This document shows, piece after piece, positions 10,037-18,229 of a DNA stretch of 64,000 nt (the stretch's first letter is position 1; the number at the start of each line of letters is the position of its first letter). The notes under the pieces are model-generated. The model was not told the DNA's origin. It made no database searches and worked only from the letters and a program-made list of their open reading frames with translations. The stretch lies in contig NZ_CP021109.1 of the NCBI RefSeq assembly GCF_002119725.1, positions 992,001 through 1,056,000 on the forward strand, written 5' to 3'. A program made the translations under genes and the position numbers. The stretch is from Bordetella genomosp. 9. GTDB lineage: Bacteria; Pseudomonadota; Gammaproteobacteria; Burkholderiales; Burkholderiaceae_B.

Positions 10037-10942
10037 TCAGTCGCGCAGACGCTTGATCAGGCTGGACGTGTCCCAGCGTCCGCCGCCCATTTTCTGCACA
10101 TCGCCGTAGAACTGATCGACCAGGGCCGTCAAAGGCACGCGTGCGCCGTTGTTGCGCGCTTCGGCCAGGACCAGGCTCAGGTCCTTGCGCATCCAGTCAA
10201 CCGCGAAGCCGAAATCGAACTTGTCGTCCACCATGGTGCCGCCGCGGTTTTCCATCTGCCAGCTTTGCGCCGCGCCCTTGCTGATGACGTCGAGCACCAG
10301 CTTCATGTCCAGGCCGGCGGCCTGTCCGAACGCGATGCCTTCGGACAGGCCCTGCACGATGCCGGCAATGCAGATCTGGTTCACCATTTTCGCCAGCTGC
10401 CCCGCCCCCGGCGAGCCGACCAGCGTCACCGCCCGGCCGAAAGCCTGCGCGACCGGCTTGATCCGTTCGAAGACTTCCGGTTCGCCGCCGCACATGACCG
10501 TCAGCACGCCGTTGACGGCGCCGGCCTGTCCGCCGGAGACCGGCGCGTCGACGAACTGAAGGCCGCGCTGGCGTGCTTCGGCGTACAGCTCGCGCGCAAC
10601 CTGCGCCGACGCCGTGGTGTGATCGACGAAGACGCTGCCTTGCCGCATCCCGGCAAAGGCGCCGTTGTCCCCCAGCACGACGCTGCGCAAATCGTCATCG
10701 TTGCCGACACAGGCGAAAACGATATCGGCGTCCGTCGCCGCCTCGCGCGGCGTGGCGGCGGCCTTGCCTCCGAATTCCTTGACCCATTCCTGCGCTTTCG
10801 CGGCCGTGCGGTTGTAGACGGTCACTTCATGTCCGGCGCGTGCCAGATGTCCCGCCATGGGAAAACCCATGACGCCCAGGCCAAGGAAGGCCACTTTCTG
10901 AGGCGATGTCGCGTCGTAGGTCTTACTGCCGATGGAAGCCAT
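10037..10942 (-). CDS. GarR/3-hydroxyisobutyrate dehydrogenase family NAD(P)-dependent oxidoreductase
   Basis: This 301-residue beta-hydroxyacid dehydrogenase has an N-terminal Rossmann motif VAFLGLGVMGFPMAGHLARA, the family substrate motif DAPVSGGQAGAVNG, and GSPGAGQLAKMVNQ carrying the expected catalytic lysine. Enzymes of this family oxidise 3-hydroxyacids or reduce tartronate semialdehyde. The ATG at 10942 is chosen because CGGAG precedes it by a suitable distance; an in-frame TTG at 10960 is the alternative. It lies 65 bases downstream of the gamma-glutamyltransferase homologue on the same strand and is probably co-transcribed. The exact substrate is not determined. Confidence 0.85.
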   Translation of the reverse strand: MASIGSKTYDATSPQKVAFLGLGVMGFPMAGHLARAGHEVTVYNRTAAKAQEWVKEFGGKAAATPREAATDADIVFACVGNDDDLRSVVLGDNGAFAGMRQGSVFVDHTTASAQVARELYAEARQRGLQFVDAPVSGGQAGAVNGVLTVMCGGEPEVFERIKPVAQAFGRAVTLVGSPGAGQLAKMVNQICIAGIVQGLSEGIAFGQAAGLDMKLVLDVISKGAAQSWQMENRGGTMVDDKFDFGFAVDWMRKDLSLVLAEARNNGARVPLTALVDQFYGDVQKMGGGRWDTSSLIKRLRD

Positions 10943-11007
10943 GCAGATCTCCGAGTGCAAAGAGGTAGGTAAATGGTTGTGGCCGCGCGCCCTTGGCGCG
11001 CCCAGGA

Positions 11008-12612
11008 TTAGAATCCGGCTGCCAGCCCATCGCGGCGGCTATCGCTGGCCGCCACGTAGCCGTCCACGGCGGGGTCGCCCAGGCGCCAGATGAACTGACC
11101 GGAGCCGAAGTCCATGTACGGGTCTTCCAGTCCTTCCAGCAAGTGTCCGCGTGCGCGCAAGGCGTCCAGCACCTGTTGCGGCATCTCGCGCTCGACATCC
11201 ACCGAGATGCCGTGATTCCATTTCCAGCGCGGCGCATCGCAGGCGGCCTGCGGCTGCTGGCCGAAATCCAGCATGCGCACCAACGTCTGCAGATGGCCCT
11301 GCGGCTGCATATTGCCGCCCATGACGCCAAAGCTCATCACCGGCGCGCCCTCTTTCATCAGGAAGCCGGGAATGATGGTGTGGAAGGGGCGTTTTCCGCC
11401 GGCGACCACATTCGCATGGTTGGCCTCCAGATTGAAGCCATGGCCGCGGTTCTGCAGGCTCACGCCGGTGCCGGGCACCACCACACCTGAACCGAACCCC
11501 ATGTAGTTGGATTGGATGAAGCTGACCATCATGCCGTTGCGATCGGCGGCGGTCAGATAGATCGTGCCGCCGACCGGCGCATGCCCCGTGGTGAAAAGCT
11601 TGGCGCGGCGCATGTCGATCAGCTTGGCCCGTTCTGCCAGATAAGGCTCGGACAGCATCATCTCCGCTTCGATCCGCATGTGGCGCGCATCCCCCACATG
11701 GGCGTAGACATCGGCGAACGCCAGCTTCATCGCCTCTATCAGCAGGTGCTGCGTATCGGGATGATCGACGGGGCGCGAGGCGACGTCGAAATGCCGCAGG
11801 ATGCCCAGCGCGATCAGCGCCGCGATGCCCTGGCCATTGGGAGGAATCTGATGCAGGGTATAGCCGCGGTACTCCTGCGCCAGCGGCGCGACCCACTCAG
11901 GCTGATAGTCCCGCAGGTCGGCCAGCGTCATGGCGGCGTCGTGCGCCTGCGCGTGGGCGACCAGCTTGTGCGCCGTCTCGCCCTCATAGAAATCGCGCCC
12001 GCGCGTGGCGGCGATGCGCTTGAGCGTACTGGCCGCGCCTTTCAGCACGAAATGCTCGCCGATCGCCGGCGCGCGCCCGCGCGGCAGGAAGTGTTCGGCA
12101 AAACCGGGCAACGACTGCAGGAGGTCGGCCTGCGCCGCCCATTTCTGATGCACGACGGGCGATACGGCGAAACCGCGCTCGGCATAGTCGATGGCGGGCG
12201 CCAGCACATCCTCGAAGGACAGGGAGCCCATCTTCTCGTGCAGCGCGGCCCAGCCCGCAACGCAGCCGGGCACCGTCACGCTGTCCCATCCCCGCATGGG
12301 AATCAGGCCGTTGTGCTTGCGCTTGAAATAGTCGGGGCTCCAGGCCGCCGGCGCGGTGCCCGATGCGTTCAGGCCATGCAGGCGCGAGCCGTCCCACACA
12401 ATGGCGAAGCAGTCCGAACCCAGGCCATTGCTGACCGGTTCGGTCAGGGTAAGCGTGGCGGCCGCCGCGATGGCGGCATCCACGGCGTTGCCCCCCTGCG
12501 CGAGAACGCGCAGGCCGGCTTGCGCGGCCAGGGGCTGCGACGTCGCGACAATGTTGCGGGCAAAGATGGGTGTCCGCGAGGTCCTGTAGGGGTTCTGCCA
12601 ATCGAAGGTCAT
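11008..12612 (-). CDS. Gamma-glutamyltransferase family protein (probably cytoplasmic)
   Basis: This 534-residue N-terminal-nucleophile hydrolase starts MTFDWQNPYRTSRTPIFARN, with the family segment AQGGNAVDAAIAAAATL near residue 38. The expected autocleavage threonine is in GGTIYLTAADRNGMMVS (about residue 350), aligning with the TTH-SVVD motif of classical enzymes. It has no signal peptide, unlike periplasmic GGT, so it resembles the YwrD-type cytoplasmic group. Such proteins cleave gamma-glutamyl bonds or act as acylases. The next gene is a GarR-type dehydrogenase, suggesting a catabolic operon of unknown substrate. Confidence 0.85.
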   Translation of the reverse strand: MTFDWQNPYRTSRTPIFARNIVATSQPLAAQAGLRVLAQGGNAVDAAIAAAATLTLTEPVSNGLGSDCFAIVWDGSRLHGLNASGTAPAAWSPDYFKRKHNGLIPMRGWDSVTVPGCVAGWAALHEKMGSLSFEDVLAPAIDYAERGFAVSPVVHQKWAAQADLLQSLPGFAEHFLPRGRAPAIGEHFVLKGAASTLKRIAATRGRDFYEGETAHKLVAHAQAHDAAMTLADLRDYQPEWVAPLAQEYRGYTLHQIPPNGQGIAALIALGILRHFDVASRPVDHPDTQHLLIEAMKLAFADVYAHVGDARHMRIEAEMMLSEPYLAERAKLIDMRRAKLFTTGHAPVGGTIYLTAADRNGMMVSFIQSNYMGFGSGVVVPGTGVSLQNRGHGFNLEANHANVVAGGKRPFHTIIPGFLMKEGAPVMSFGVMGGNMQPQGHLQTLVRMLDFGQQPQAACDAPRWKWNHGISVDVEREMPQQVLDALRARGHLLEGLEDPYMDFGSGQFIWRLGDPAVDGYVAASDSRRDGLAAGF

Positions 12613-12757
12613 AGGGCACAGCTTTCAGGACGGGGTAAACCCCTACTTTAACGTAAGAGATTGTGTGCGCTGCACCATACGGCTATCTAATCCTTAAGCG
12701 GGGCTCATGCCGCGCGTCCTTCCTCGGGCGCGCCCGTCCCGCCTATCTGATCACACG

Positions 12758-12788
12758 AAAAAAAAGCGCCCGGATAAACCGGGCGCTT
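12758..12788 (-). terminator. Rho-independent terminator after the second tctA
   Basis: Read on the minus strand, AAGCGCCCGG (12788-12779) pairs with CCGGGCGCTT (12773-12764) around a five-base loop and runs into a row of T residues. It lies 40 bases after the minus-strand tctA stop. Confidence 0.92.
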
Positions 12789-12827
12789 CGATTCGCCTGC
12801 CGCCCTTGCGAGCGGGCAGGGCGTCGA

Positions 12828-14333
12828 TCAACCTTCCTCGACGAAGGTTTCTTCGCGCTTCTTGCGGATCGTCGGCAGCGCCACGATCAGCACCAGCGCT
12901 GCGGCCATGGCCAGCAGCGTGGCGGACAGCGGACGCGTGAAGAAGGTGCCGAAATCGCCGCGGGACAAGAGCAGGGCGCGACGGAAGTTTTCTTCCATCA
13001 TCGGTCCCAGCACCAGGCCCAGCAGCAGCGGGGCGCCTTCGCACTTCAGTTTGGCCCACACATAGCCGATCAAACCGAAGGCCGCCGTCATGAAGATGTC
13101 AAAGGTGTTGTAGTTGAGCGAGTACACGCCGATCGTGCAGAACACGAGAATGGCGGGGTACAGCACGCGGTAAGGCACCTTCAGCAGCTTTACCCACAGG
13201 CCGATCAGCGGCAGGTTCAGCACCACCAGCATCAGGTTGCCGATCCACATCGAGGCGATCAGTCCCCAGAACAGCTCGGGGTGGCTGCTCATGACCTGCG
13301 GGCCGGGCTGGATGTTGTGGATGGTCATCGCGCCCACCATCAGCGCCATCACCGCGTTGCCCGGGATGCCGAGCGTCAGCAGCGGGATGAACGAGGTTTG
13401 CGCGGCGGCGTTGTTGGCCGATTCCGGGCCGGCCAGGCCGGCCGGGTGGCCCTTGCCGAAACGCTGCGGGTTGCGCGACAGCTTCTTCTCCAGCGTGTAC
13501 GACGCGAAGGAAGACAGCACCGCGCCGCCGCCAGGCAGAATGCCCAGCGCCGAACCCAGCGCCGTACCGCGGATCACGGCGGGATAGGCTTCCTTGAATT
13601 CGGTGCGGTTCGGGTACAGGCTGCCGATCTTGTCGGTGATGTCGACGCGGTTTTCCTTCTGCTCCAGATTGGTCATGATTTCGGCAAAGCCGAACACGCC
13701 CATGGCGACGATGGCGAAGTCGATGCCGTCCTGCAGCTCCGGGATGCCGAAGTCATAACGTGCCACGCCCGAGTTCACGTCCGTGCCAACCATGCCGAGC
13801 AGCAGGCCCAGCAGGATCATGGCGATGGCCTTGGGCAACGAGCCCGACGCCAGCACGACCGCGCCCACCAGCCCCAGCACCATCAGGGAGAAGTATTCCG
13901 CCGGGCCGAACTTGAACGCCACTTCCGCCAGCGGGGGGGCGAACGCGGCCAGCAGCAGAGTGGCCACGCAGCCAGCGAAGAACGAGCCCAGGGCGGCGAT
14001 GGCCAGTGCCGCGCCGGCGCGGCCGTTGCGGGCCATCTGGTGCCCATCGAGCACGGTCACCACGGCGGACGTTTCACCGGGCAGCGCCACCAGAATGGCG
14101 GTGGTCGACCCGCCGTACTGCGCGCCGTAATAAATGCCGGCCAGCATGATCAGGCCGGCCACTGGCGGCAGCACATAGGTGATGGGCAGCAGCATCGCGA
14201 TGGTCGGCACGGGTCCGATGCCGGGCAGCACCCCGATCAGGGTACCGAGCAGACACCCAAGCAGGGCATAGATCAGGTTCTCGGGCGACACCGCGACCGA
14301 GAAACCCATAATCAAATGTTCAAACAATTCCAT
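12828..14333 (-). CDS. tctA: TctA, tripartite tricarboxylate transporter large subunit (second copy)
   Basis: This 501-residue TctA-family permease has the hallmarks GVLPGIGPVPTIAMLLPITY, YGAQYGGSTTAILVALPGE, GILPGGGAVLSSFASY and LTLGIPGNAVMALMVGAMTI, with many hydrophobic helices. An AAGGAGT site precedes the ATG at 14333. It follows tctB by 12 bases and ends at a strong terminator. It is clearly diverged from the TctA at 7357-8880 (for example GGGAVL against GTGPTI), so this is a paralogue rather than a recent duplicate. No tctC or regulator gene accompanies it. Substrate unknown. Confidence 0.93.
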   Translation of the reverse strand: MELFEHLIMGFSVAVSPENLIYALLGCLLGTLIGVLPGIGPVPTIAMLLPITYVLPPVAGLIMLAGIYYGAQYGGSTTAILVALPGETSAVVTVLDGHQMARNGRAGAALAIAALGSFFAGCVATLLLAAFAPPLAEVAFKFGPAEYFSLMVLGLVGAVVLASGSLPKAIAMILLGLLLGMVGTDVNSGVARYDFGIPELQDGIDFAIVAMGVFGFAEIMTNLEQKENRVDITDKIGSLYPNRTEFKEAYPAVIRGTALGSALGILPGGGAVLSSFASYTLEKKLSRNPQRFGKGHPAGLAGPESANNAAAQTSFIPLLTLGIPGNAVMALMVGAMTIHNIQPGPQVMSSHPELFWGLIASMWIGNLMLVVLNLPLIGLWVKLLKVPYRVLYPAILVFCTIGVYSLNYNTFDIFMTAAFGLIGYVWAKLKCEGAPLLLGLVLGPMMEENFRRALLLSRGDFGTFFTRPLSATLLAMAAALVLIVALPTIRKKREETFVEEG

Positions 14334-14345
14334 GGCCGTGACTCC

Positions 14346-14810
14346 TTAGTTTGCGCCAATGAAGGACGGCCAAAGCGGGAAGATCAGCCCCAGGCCCTTG
14401 ATGAAGGCCAGGTAGACGAACACCACCAAAAAGATTCCGTTGGCCACGGCCACTTTCCAATTGAACTCGTGGCTGGCCAGGCTGCTGAGGACCACCAGCA
14501 GGAACACGGAGATATAGACGCCCAGGAAACGGAGAACCAGGCCGTAGACCACGACCGAGCCCAGTACCAGCAGGGCGATGCGCCAGTCGAACTTGTCGAC
14601 GTGGGTTTCGGTCGCCTTGGCGGAAAGCGACCCGATCAGGACGATGGCGCCCAGCAGGGCCAGGACGATACCCAGCCAGAATGGAAAGTACCCCGGCCCC
14701 ATGCGCGCAGCGGTACCCATCTGGTAGCTGGTCGCTTGCCAGGCGAATCCCAGTCCGAGGGCGATAAACATCACCCCGGACCAGAAGTCCTGTTTGTTGC
14801 GTAGCTGCAT
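14346..14810 (-). CDS. tctB: TctB, tripartite tricarboxylate transporter small subunit (second copy)
   Basis: This 154-residue TctB-family protein begins MQLRNKQDFWSGVMFIALGL and has about four membrane helices. The family segment MGTAARMGPGYFPFWLG follows the first helix. AGGAG lies eight bases before the ATG. It is the first gene of a two-gene tctBA operon on the minus strand. The periplasmic receptor must be encoded elsewhere. Confidence 0.9.
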   Translation of the reverse strand: MQLRNKQDFWSGVMFIALGLGFAWQATSYQMGTAARMGPGYFPFWLGIVLALLGAIVLIGSLSAKATETHVDKFDWRIALLVLGSVVVYGLVLRFLGVYISVFLLVVLSSLASHEFNWKVAVANGIFLVVFVYLAFIKGLGLIFPLWPSFIGAN

Positions 14811-15391
14811 GATTGTCTGCTCCTAATACAGCATGTGATAGAAAAAACGTTCAGGTGTCGGTGTGCTCGTTGAAAGTAAATTCAAAGTTATTGGAATGGC
14901 TGCATGGTAATTGAGGGCATGGAGGGATGAAACCCTGTAATTTGGCTGAATGCCTATGGTTTTCCCTAGAATTGAACGTCTCCGCCGCCCGAGTTGTAAC
15001 GAAGCCAGCCCCCTCGGGGCAAAATGAAAGCTTTTTGAAAGTTTCTAGAAAGAGAAGGGAAAGCTGGGGTGGCGGGCCGTCGCATCTTCGCCACGGCAGC
15101 ATCGCAAACCGTCTCGCGCGCCTGCTGCTGAGCGAGCCGGTGGCCTCACCATATATATAGAGATATAGAGGACCCGCGTGGAAAGCGGTGGGCTGCGAGC
15201 GGGTTCAATCCGCGTGCGGCGGTTCAAGCCCGCTGCCCACGCCATGGCGCCGCATCGCGAGGGCTGAACGAAAGGATAGGGACAGCCGTTCGTCAAACCG
15301 GGTTGCCGCCCGGGTTCTACCGAATATTGCCATGTATCACACCGTGCATATGACGGTGTGGCGGCGCTGCGAATGGTTTACGATAGCGCCC
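14811..15391. other. 581-base non-coding interval between divergent tctB and the ZapB-like gene
   Basis: I see no convincing gene here. The left part (14811-15010) is A+T-richer and should hold the minus-strand tctBA promoter. A tandem ATATAGAG ATATAGAG motif lies at about 15155-15170. A compound hairpin follows at 15188-15240: GTGGGC and AGCGGG pair with CCCGCT and GCCCAC. A perfect 8-bp hairpin, CACACCGT-gcatatg-ACGGTGTG, lies at 15338-15360, 31 bases before the ZapB-like start. The structures are visible; their roles are unknown. Confidence 0.6.
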
Positions 15392-15838
15392 ATGTTGCAA
15401 GACCTCGACCAACTCGCTGCCCGCATCGGGCAACTCGTGCAACGCACCCGACAGCTGCACAGCGAACGGGATGCGCTGCGATCCCGCCTGTCTCAGGCAG
15501 AGCAGGAAGCGCGCAGGCTGCGCGAACGCTGCGATGACGCCGACGCGCGCCTGCAGGCGTTGCAGGACCGTCTGCAGAATCACGACAGCGAGCTCGCTGC
15601 GAAGCTGTCCCAGGCCGAAGAGGCCCAGGCTCATTTGCGGGCCGAACTCGAGAAGCACGCCCAGGAACGCCAGGCGCTGGAGAACCAGCTCGCAGCTCGC
15701 GAAAGCGAATGGCAGTCCCGCTTGAACGCGCGTGAAACCGATCTGCAGCGGCTGCGCGTTGCGGCTGTGGCCGCCCGCGAACGCATCGACGCGGTGCTTG
15801 CGCGCCTGCCCGGCGCCCCGGTCGAGGAACATCAGTAA
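15392..15838 (+). CDS. ZapB-like coiled-coil protein upstream of zapA
   Basis: This 148-residue protein is almost wholly heptad-patterned coiled coil rich in Leu, Glu, Gln, Arg and Ala, for example LDQLAARIGQLVQRTRQL and RSRLSQAEQEARRLRERC. It has no membrane segment or signal peptide. It lies four bases before zapA, a place where many proteobacteria carry a small ZapB/TIGR02449-like coiled-coil gene linked to Z-ring assembly. I infer a role in division from this pairing; it is longer than E. coli ZapB. The ATG at 15392 is chosen because the coiled coil begins there and the upstream frame lies in structured non-coding DNA. Confidence 0.7.
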   Translation: MLQDLDQLAARIGQLVQRTRQLHSERDALRSRLSQAEQEARRLRERCDDADARLQALQDRLQNHDSELAAKLSQAEEAQAHLRAELEKHAQERQALENQLAARESEWQSRLNARETDLQRLRVAAVAARERIDAVLARLPGAPVEEHQ

Positions 15839-15841
15839 GTT

Positions 15842-16153
15842 ATGGAACGCATAGACGTCAATATCCTCGGGCGCGAGTACTCGCTTGCGTGCTCGACGGA
15901 TGAAAAGCCCACGCTGCTCGCGGCGGTGCGCCACGTGGATCAGCTGATGCAACGCATCCAGGCCACTGGCAAGGTGTCGAGCAACGAACGCATCGCGGTC
16001 ATGGCCGCATTGCAGATCGCCGGCGAACTGCTATCGATGAAAGCGCCCGATGGGCCGCTCGGCGGGTTGGCGGTTGGCGACTTCAAGCGTAGAATTGAAG
16101 ACATGAATTCGATGCTGGATGACGCCCTCTCCGGGCAGGAAAAATTGTTGTAG
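15842..16153 (+). CDS. zapA: ZapA, cell-division protein stabilising FtsZ polymers
   Basis: This 103-residue protein starts MERIDVNILGREYSLACS and has the ZapA core motif DEKPTLLAAVRHVDQLMQRI. A C-terminal helix (DFKRRIEDMNSMLDDAL) forms the dimer coiled coil. ZapA binds and bundles FtsZ filaments at midcell. It overlaps nothing, follows the coiled-coil gene by three bases, and is followed by 6S RNA, the arrangement typical of beta- and gammaproteobacteria. Confidence 0.95.
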   Translation: MERIDVNILGREYSLACSTDEKPTLLAAVRHVDQLMQRIQATGKVSSNERIAVMAALQIAGELLSMKAPDGPLGGLAVGDFKRRIEDMNSMLDDALSGQEKLL

Positions 16154-16253
16154 CGATGTGGCACGCTGCGGCGTGCGGCCTTGAAAAACCTGGCCACCAC
16201 CTTCACCATCGCAACATCGATCCTGCAGAATTCAACGCACGGTTTTCCAGTTT

Positions 16254-16435
16254 GTCCCTGCCGTGTTCGTGACTGGACCATACATTCTCTGAACCTATGC
16301 TTTATGGCATACAGGTTGCGTGAATGTGGGGCTGGTGTGATCGTCTCTCTGTCAGACGAACCCGAGGTCCCTCCGATCGCGACCACCTTGAACCTAACGG
16401 TTCGAGATGCCGGTCCTGACGGCACAGGCGGGGCA
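16254..16435 (+). ncRNA. ssrS: 6S RNA
   Basis: A roughly 180-base segment downstream of zapA folds as 6S RNA. The closing stem pairs CCCTGCCGTG (16256-16265) with CACAGGCGGGG (16423-16433) with one bulged A. The 3' half contains CACCTTGAACC and the GGTTCGAGATGCCGGTCCTGACGG-type region resembling E. coli 6S RNA. The central open region would contain GTGATCGTCTCTC. 6S RNA mimics an open promoter and sequesters the sigma-70 holoenzyme. Position after zapA is the conserved location. Ends are approximate to several bases. Confidence 0.85.
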
Positions 16436-16612
16436 TTTATCCGGCGGGCCTGCATTGCGCAGGCCCGCCCGGCCTCTCCCCCGCATCGCGCGACACCATC
16501 TTTGCATGGCCTACACTTTGCGCGCGTGCTTATCCCCGCCGTGGCCCATCGCCGATCCCGATATGCTGCGATGGCGCCTTCTTTGTTCACCACTTCCGTG
16601 AGACCACGCCCA

Positions 16613-17377
16613 ATGCTGAAACGCTCGCCGGTTTTTTCTCCTGCCCGCATCGCGGCCCAGCTCGCTCTTGCTTCCGCCGCCACGTTCGCTTCAGCGGCCG
16701 TCTTCGCGCAGCCCGCGCCGCCGGCGGGTGCGGCCGACGCCGCCCGAGATACGCAATCAGCGGCCGCGGGTCCAGTGATGACCTTGCAAGCCGGCGCTTC
16801 CGAAGAGGTCAAGCAGGATACGGTACAGATCACGATTGGCGCTCAGGTCGAGGCGGCGGACCAGGCTTCAGCGGGCAAGAAGCTGAATGCACTGTTGGAC
16901 GACCTTATGAAGCGGGCCAAAGGGGCCAGCGATGTGACGGCACGAACCGGCAATTACCATGTATGGCCGAACAACAACAACAAAGGCAAGCTTGTGGACT
17001 GGCGGGGGGAGGGCAGCATCGTCCTCGAATCCACGGACTTCGCTGCCGCGGCGGCGCTGGCCAGCCAGCTTGGCGACAAGAGCGCCATCGTCAACATCGC
17101 CTTTACCCTTTCTCCCAAGGCCCGGGCGGACGCTGAGCGGCGGCTGTTGAAACAGGCCGCCGAGGCGTTCCAGCAACGTGCCTTGGCGGCCGCATCCGCG
17201 TTCGGCTTCTCGGGCTACCGCTTGCAGAAGCTGGAGCTTGGCGGTGGCGCGATGGCCCCGCGCCCTTATATGGCGATGGCCAAGGCGGCGCGGGCCGAAG
17301 CCGCTGCCGACGTGCCGCTGGAGGCCAATACCGTCACGGTTGGCGTCGACGTGACGGGGACGATCGTTTTGCAGTAA
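16613..17377 (+). CDS. SIMPL-domain periplasmic protein
   Basis: This 254-residue protein has an N-terminal signal peptide (basic start MLKRSP, hydrophobic alanine-rich core, likely cleavage after AVFAQ near residue 32). The mature part has the SIMPL (DUF541) pattern: [20 protein letters not shown], a central [12 protein letters not shown], and a C-terminal [13 protein letters not shown] strand. Family members are exported oligomeric proteins of poorly defined function. Its last 44 bases overlap the 3' end of lgt on the opposite strand. The ATG at 16613 is chosen because it opens the signal peptide. Confidence 0.82.
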   Translation: MLKRSPVFSPARIAAQLALASAATFASAAVFAQPAPPAGAADAARDTQSAAAGPVMTLQAGASEEVKQDTVQITIGAQVEAADQASAGKKLNALLDDLMKRAKGASDVTARTGNYHVWPNNNNKGKLVDWRGEGSIVLESTDFAAAAALASQLGDKSAIVNIAFTLSPKARADAERRLLKQAAEAFQQRALAAASAFGFSGYRLQKLELGGGAMAPRPYMAMAKAARAEAAADVPLEANTVTVGVDVTGTIVLQ

Positions 17378-18143
17378 GCACGAAAAGCAGGACGCCGAAC
17401 ACGACCATGGGGATGGACAGCCATTGCCCCATGCTCAGGCCGCCTGCCAGCAAACCCAGAAAGTTGTCCGGCTCACGGGTGAATTCAACCAGAAAACGGA
17501 AAAGCCCGTAGCCGATCAGGAACACCGCGCTCACCTGTCCGGTGGGTCGCGGCTTGCGCGCAAACCACCACATCACGATGAACAGCGCGATGCCTTCCAA
17601 TCCCAGTTCATAAAGCTGGGAGGGATGGCGGGGAATGCCGTCGCCGCTTTGCGGAAACACCATGGCCCACGGCACGGACGAGGGCCGGCCCCACAGCTCG
17701 CCATTGATGAAGTTGCCCAAGCGCCCCATGGCTAGAGCGAGCGGAATCAGTGGCGCGATGAAGTCGCTCACGGTGAAAAAAGAAACGCCGCGCTTGCGCG
17801 CAAAGAACAGCATCACCAGGATCACGCCCAGCAAGCCGCCGTGGAACGACATTCCGCCTTGCCAAAGATAGAAGATTTCCAGCGGATGGCTGAAGTAATA
17901 CCCCGGCTTGTAGAACAGCACGTATCCCAGGCGGCCTCCCGCAACCACCCCGATCACGCTATAGAAGATCAGATCTTCCAGATCGCGCGGTGTAAAGCCG
18001 CCTTGCACCTTGCCCTGTGAGATGCGCCACCGGCCAAGCAGATAGACCAGGCCGAACCCGAACAGGTACATCAAGCCGTACCAATGCACGGCCAGTGGAC
18101 CGATATGGACTGCCACAGGATCGAATTGGGGATATCGCAGCAT
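17334..18143 (-). CDS. lgt: Lgt, prolipoprotein diacylglyceryl transferase
   Basis: This inner-membrane enzyme of about 269 residues transfers diacylglycerol from phosphatidylglycerol to the lipobox cysteine of prolipoproteins. The signature [14 protein letters not shown] is present, with [12 protein letters not shown] at the first helices and seven predicted membrane segments. I take the ATG at 18143 ([15 protein letters not shown]); an in-frame ATG at 18176 would add 11 residues. The stop lies inside the 3' end of the convergent SIMPL gene. It is divergent from ilvD. Confidence 0.96.
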   Translation of the reverse strand: MLRYPQFDPVAVHIGPLAVHWYGLMYLFGFGLVYLLGRWRISQGKVQGGFTPRDLEDLIFYSVIGVVAGGRLGYVLFYKPGYYFSHPLEIFYLWQGGMSFHGGLLGVILVMLFFARKRGVSFFTVSDFIAPLIPLALAMGRLGNFINGELWGRPSSVPWAMVFPQSGDGIPRHPSQLYELGLEGIALFIVMWWFARKPRPTGQVSAVFLIGYGLFRFLVEFTREPDNFLGLLAGGLSMGQWLSIPMVVFGVLLFVLTAKRSSPSRRRQP

Positions 18144-18229
18144 GGTTGGATGTATAAAACGAAGTGGCCCGATCATAACCGGCCCAGGGCTGGCCGCATC
18201 GCCGGCGCGTGCCGGCAAGGAGCGAGACC

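Noticed and set aside
12663..14804. A 713-codon open frame on the plus strand
   Set aside because: It is antisense to the clear tctA and tctB genes, is His/Gln/Arg-rich, and has no recognisable domain. Such frames arise from high G+C third positions.
15188..15246. tRNA-like segment with GGTTCAA loops and a CCA-like end
   Set aside because: It is only about 57 bases, lacks D and anticodon arms, and folds better as one compound hairpin.
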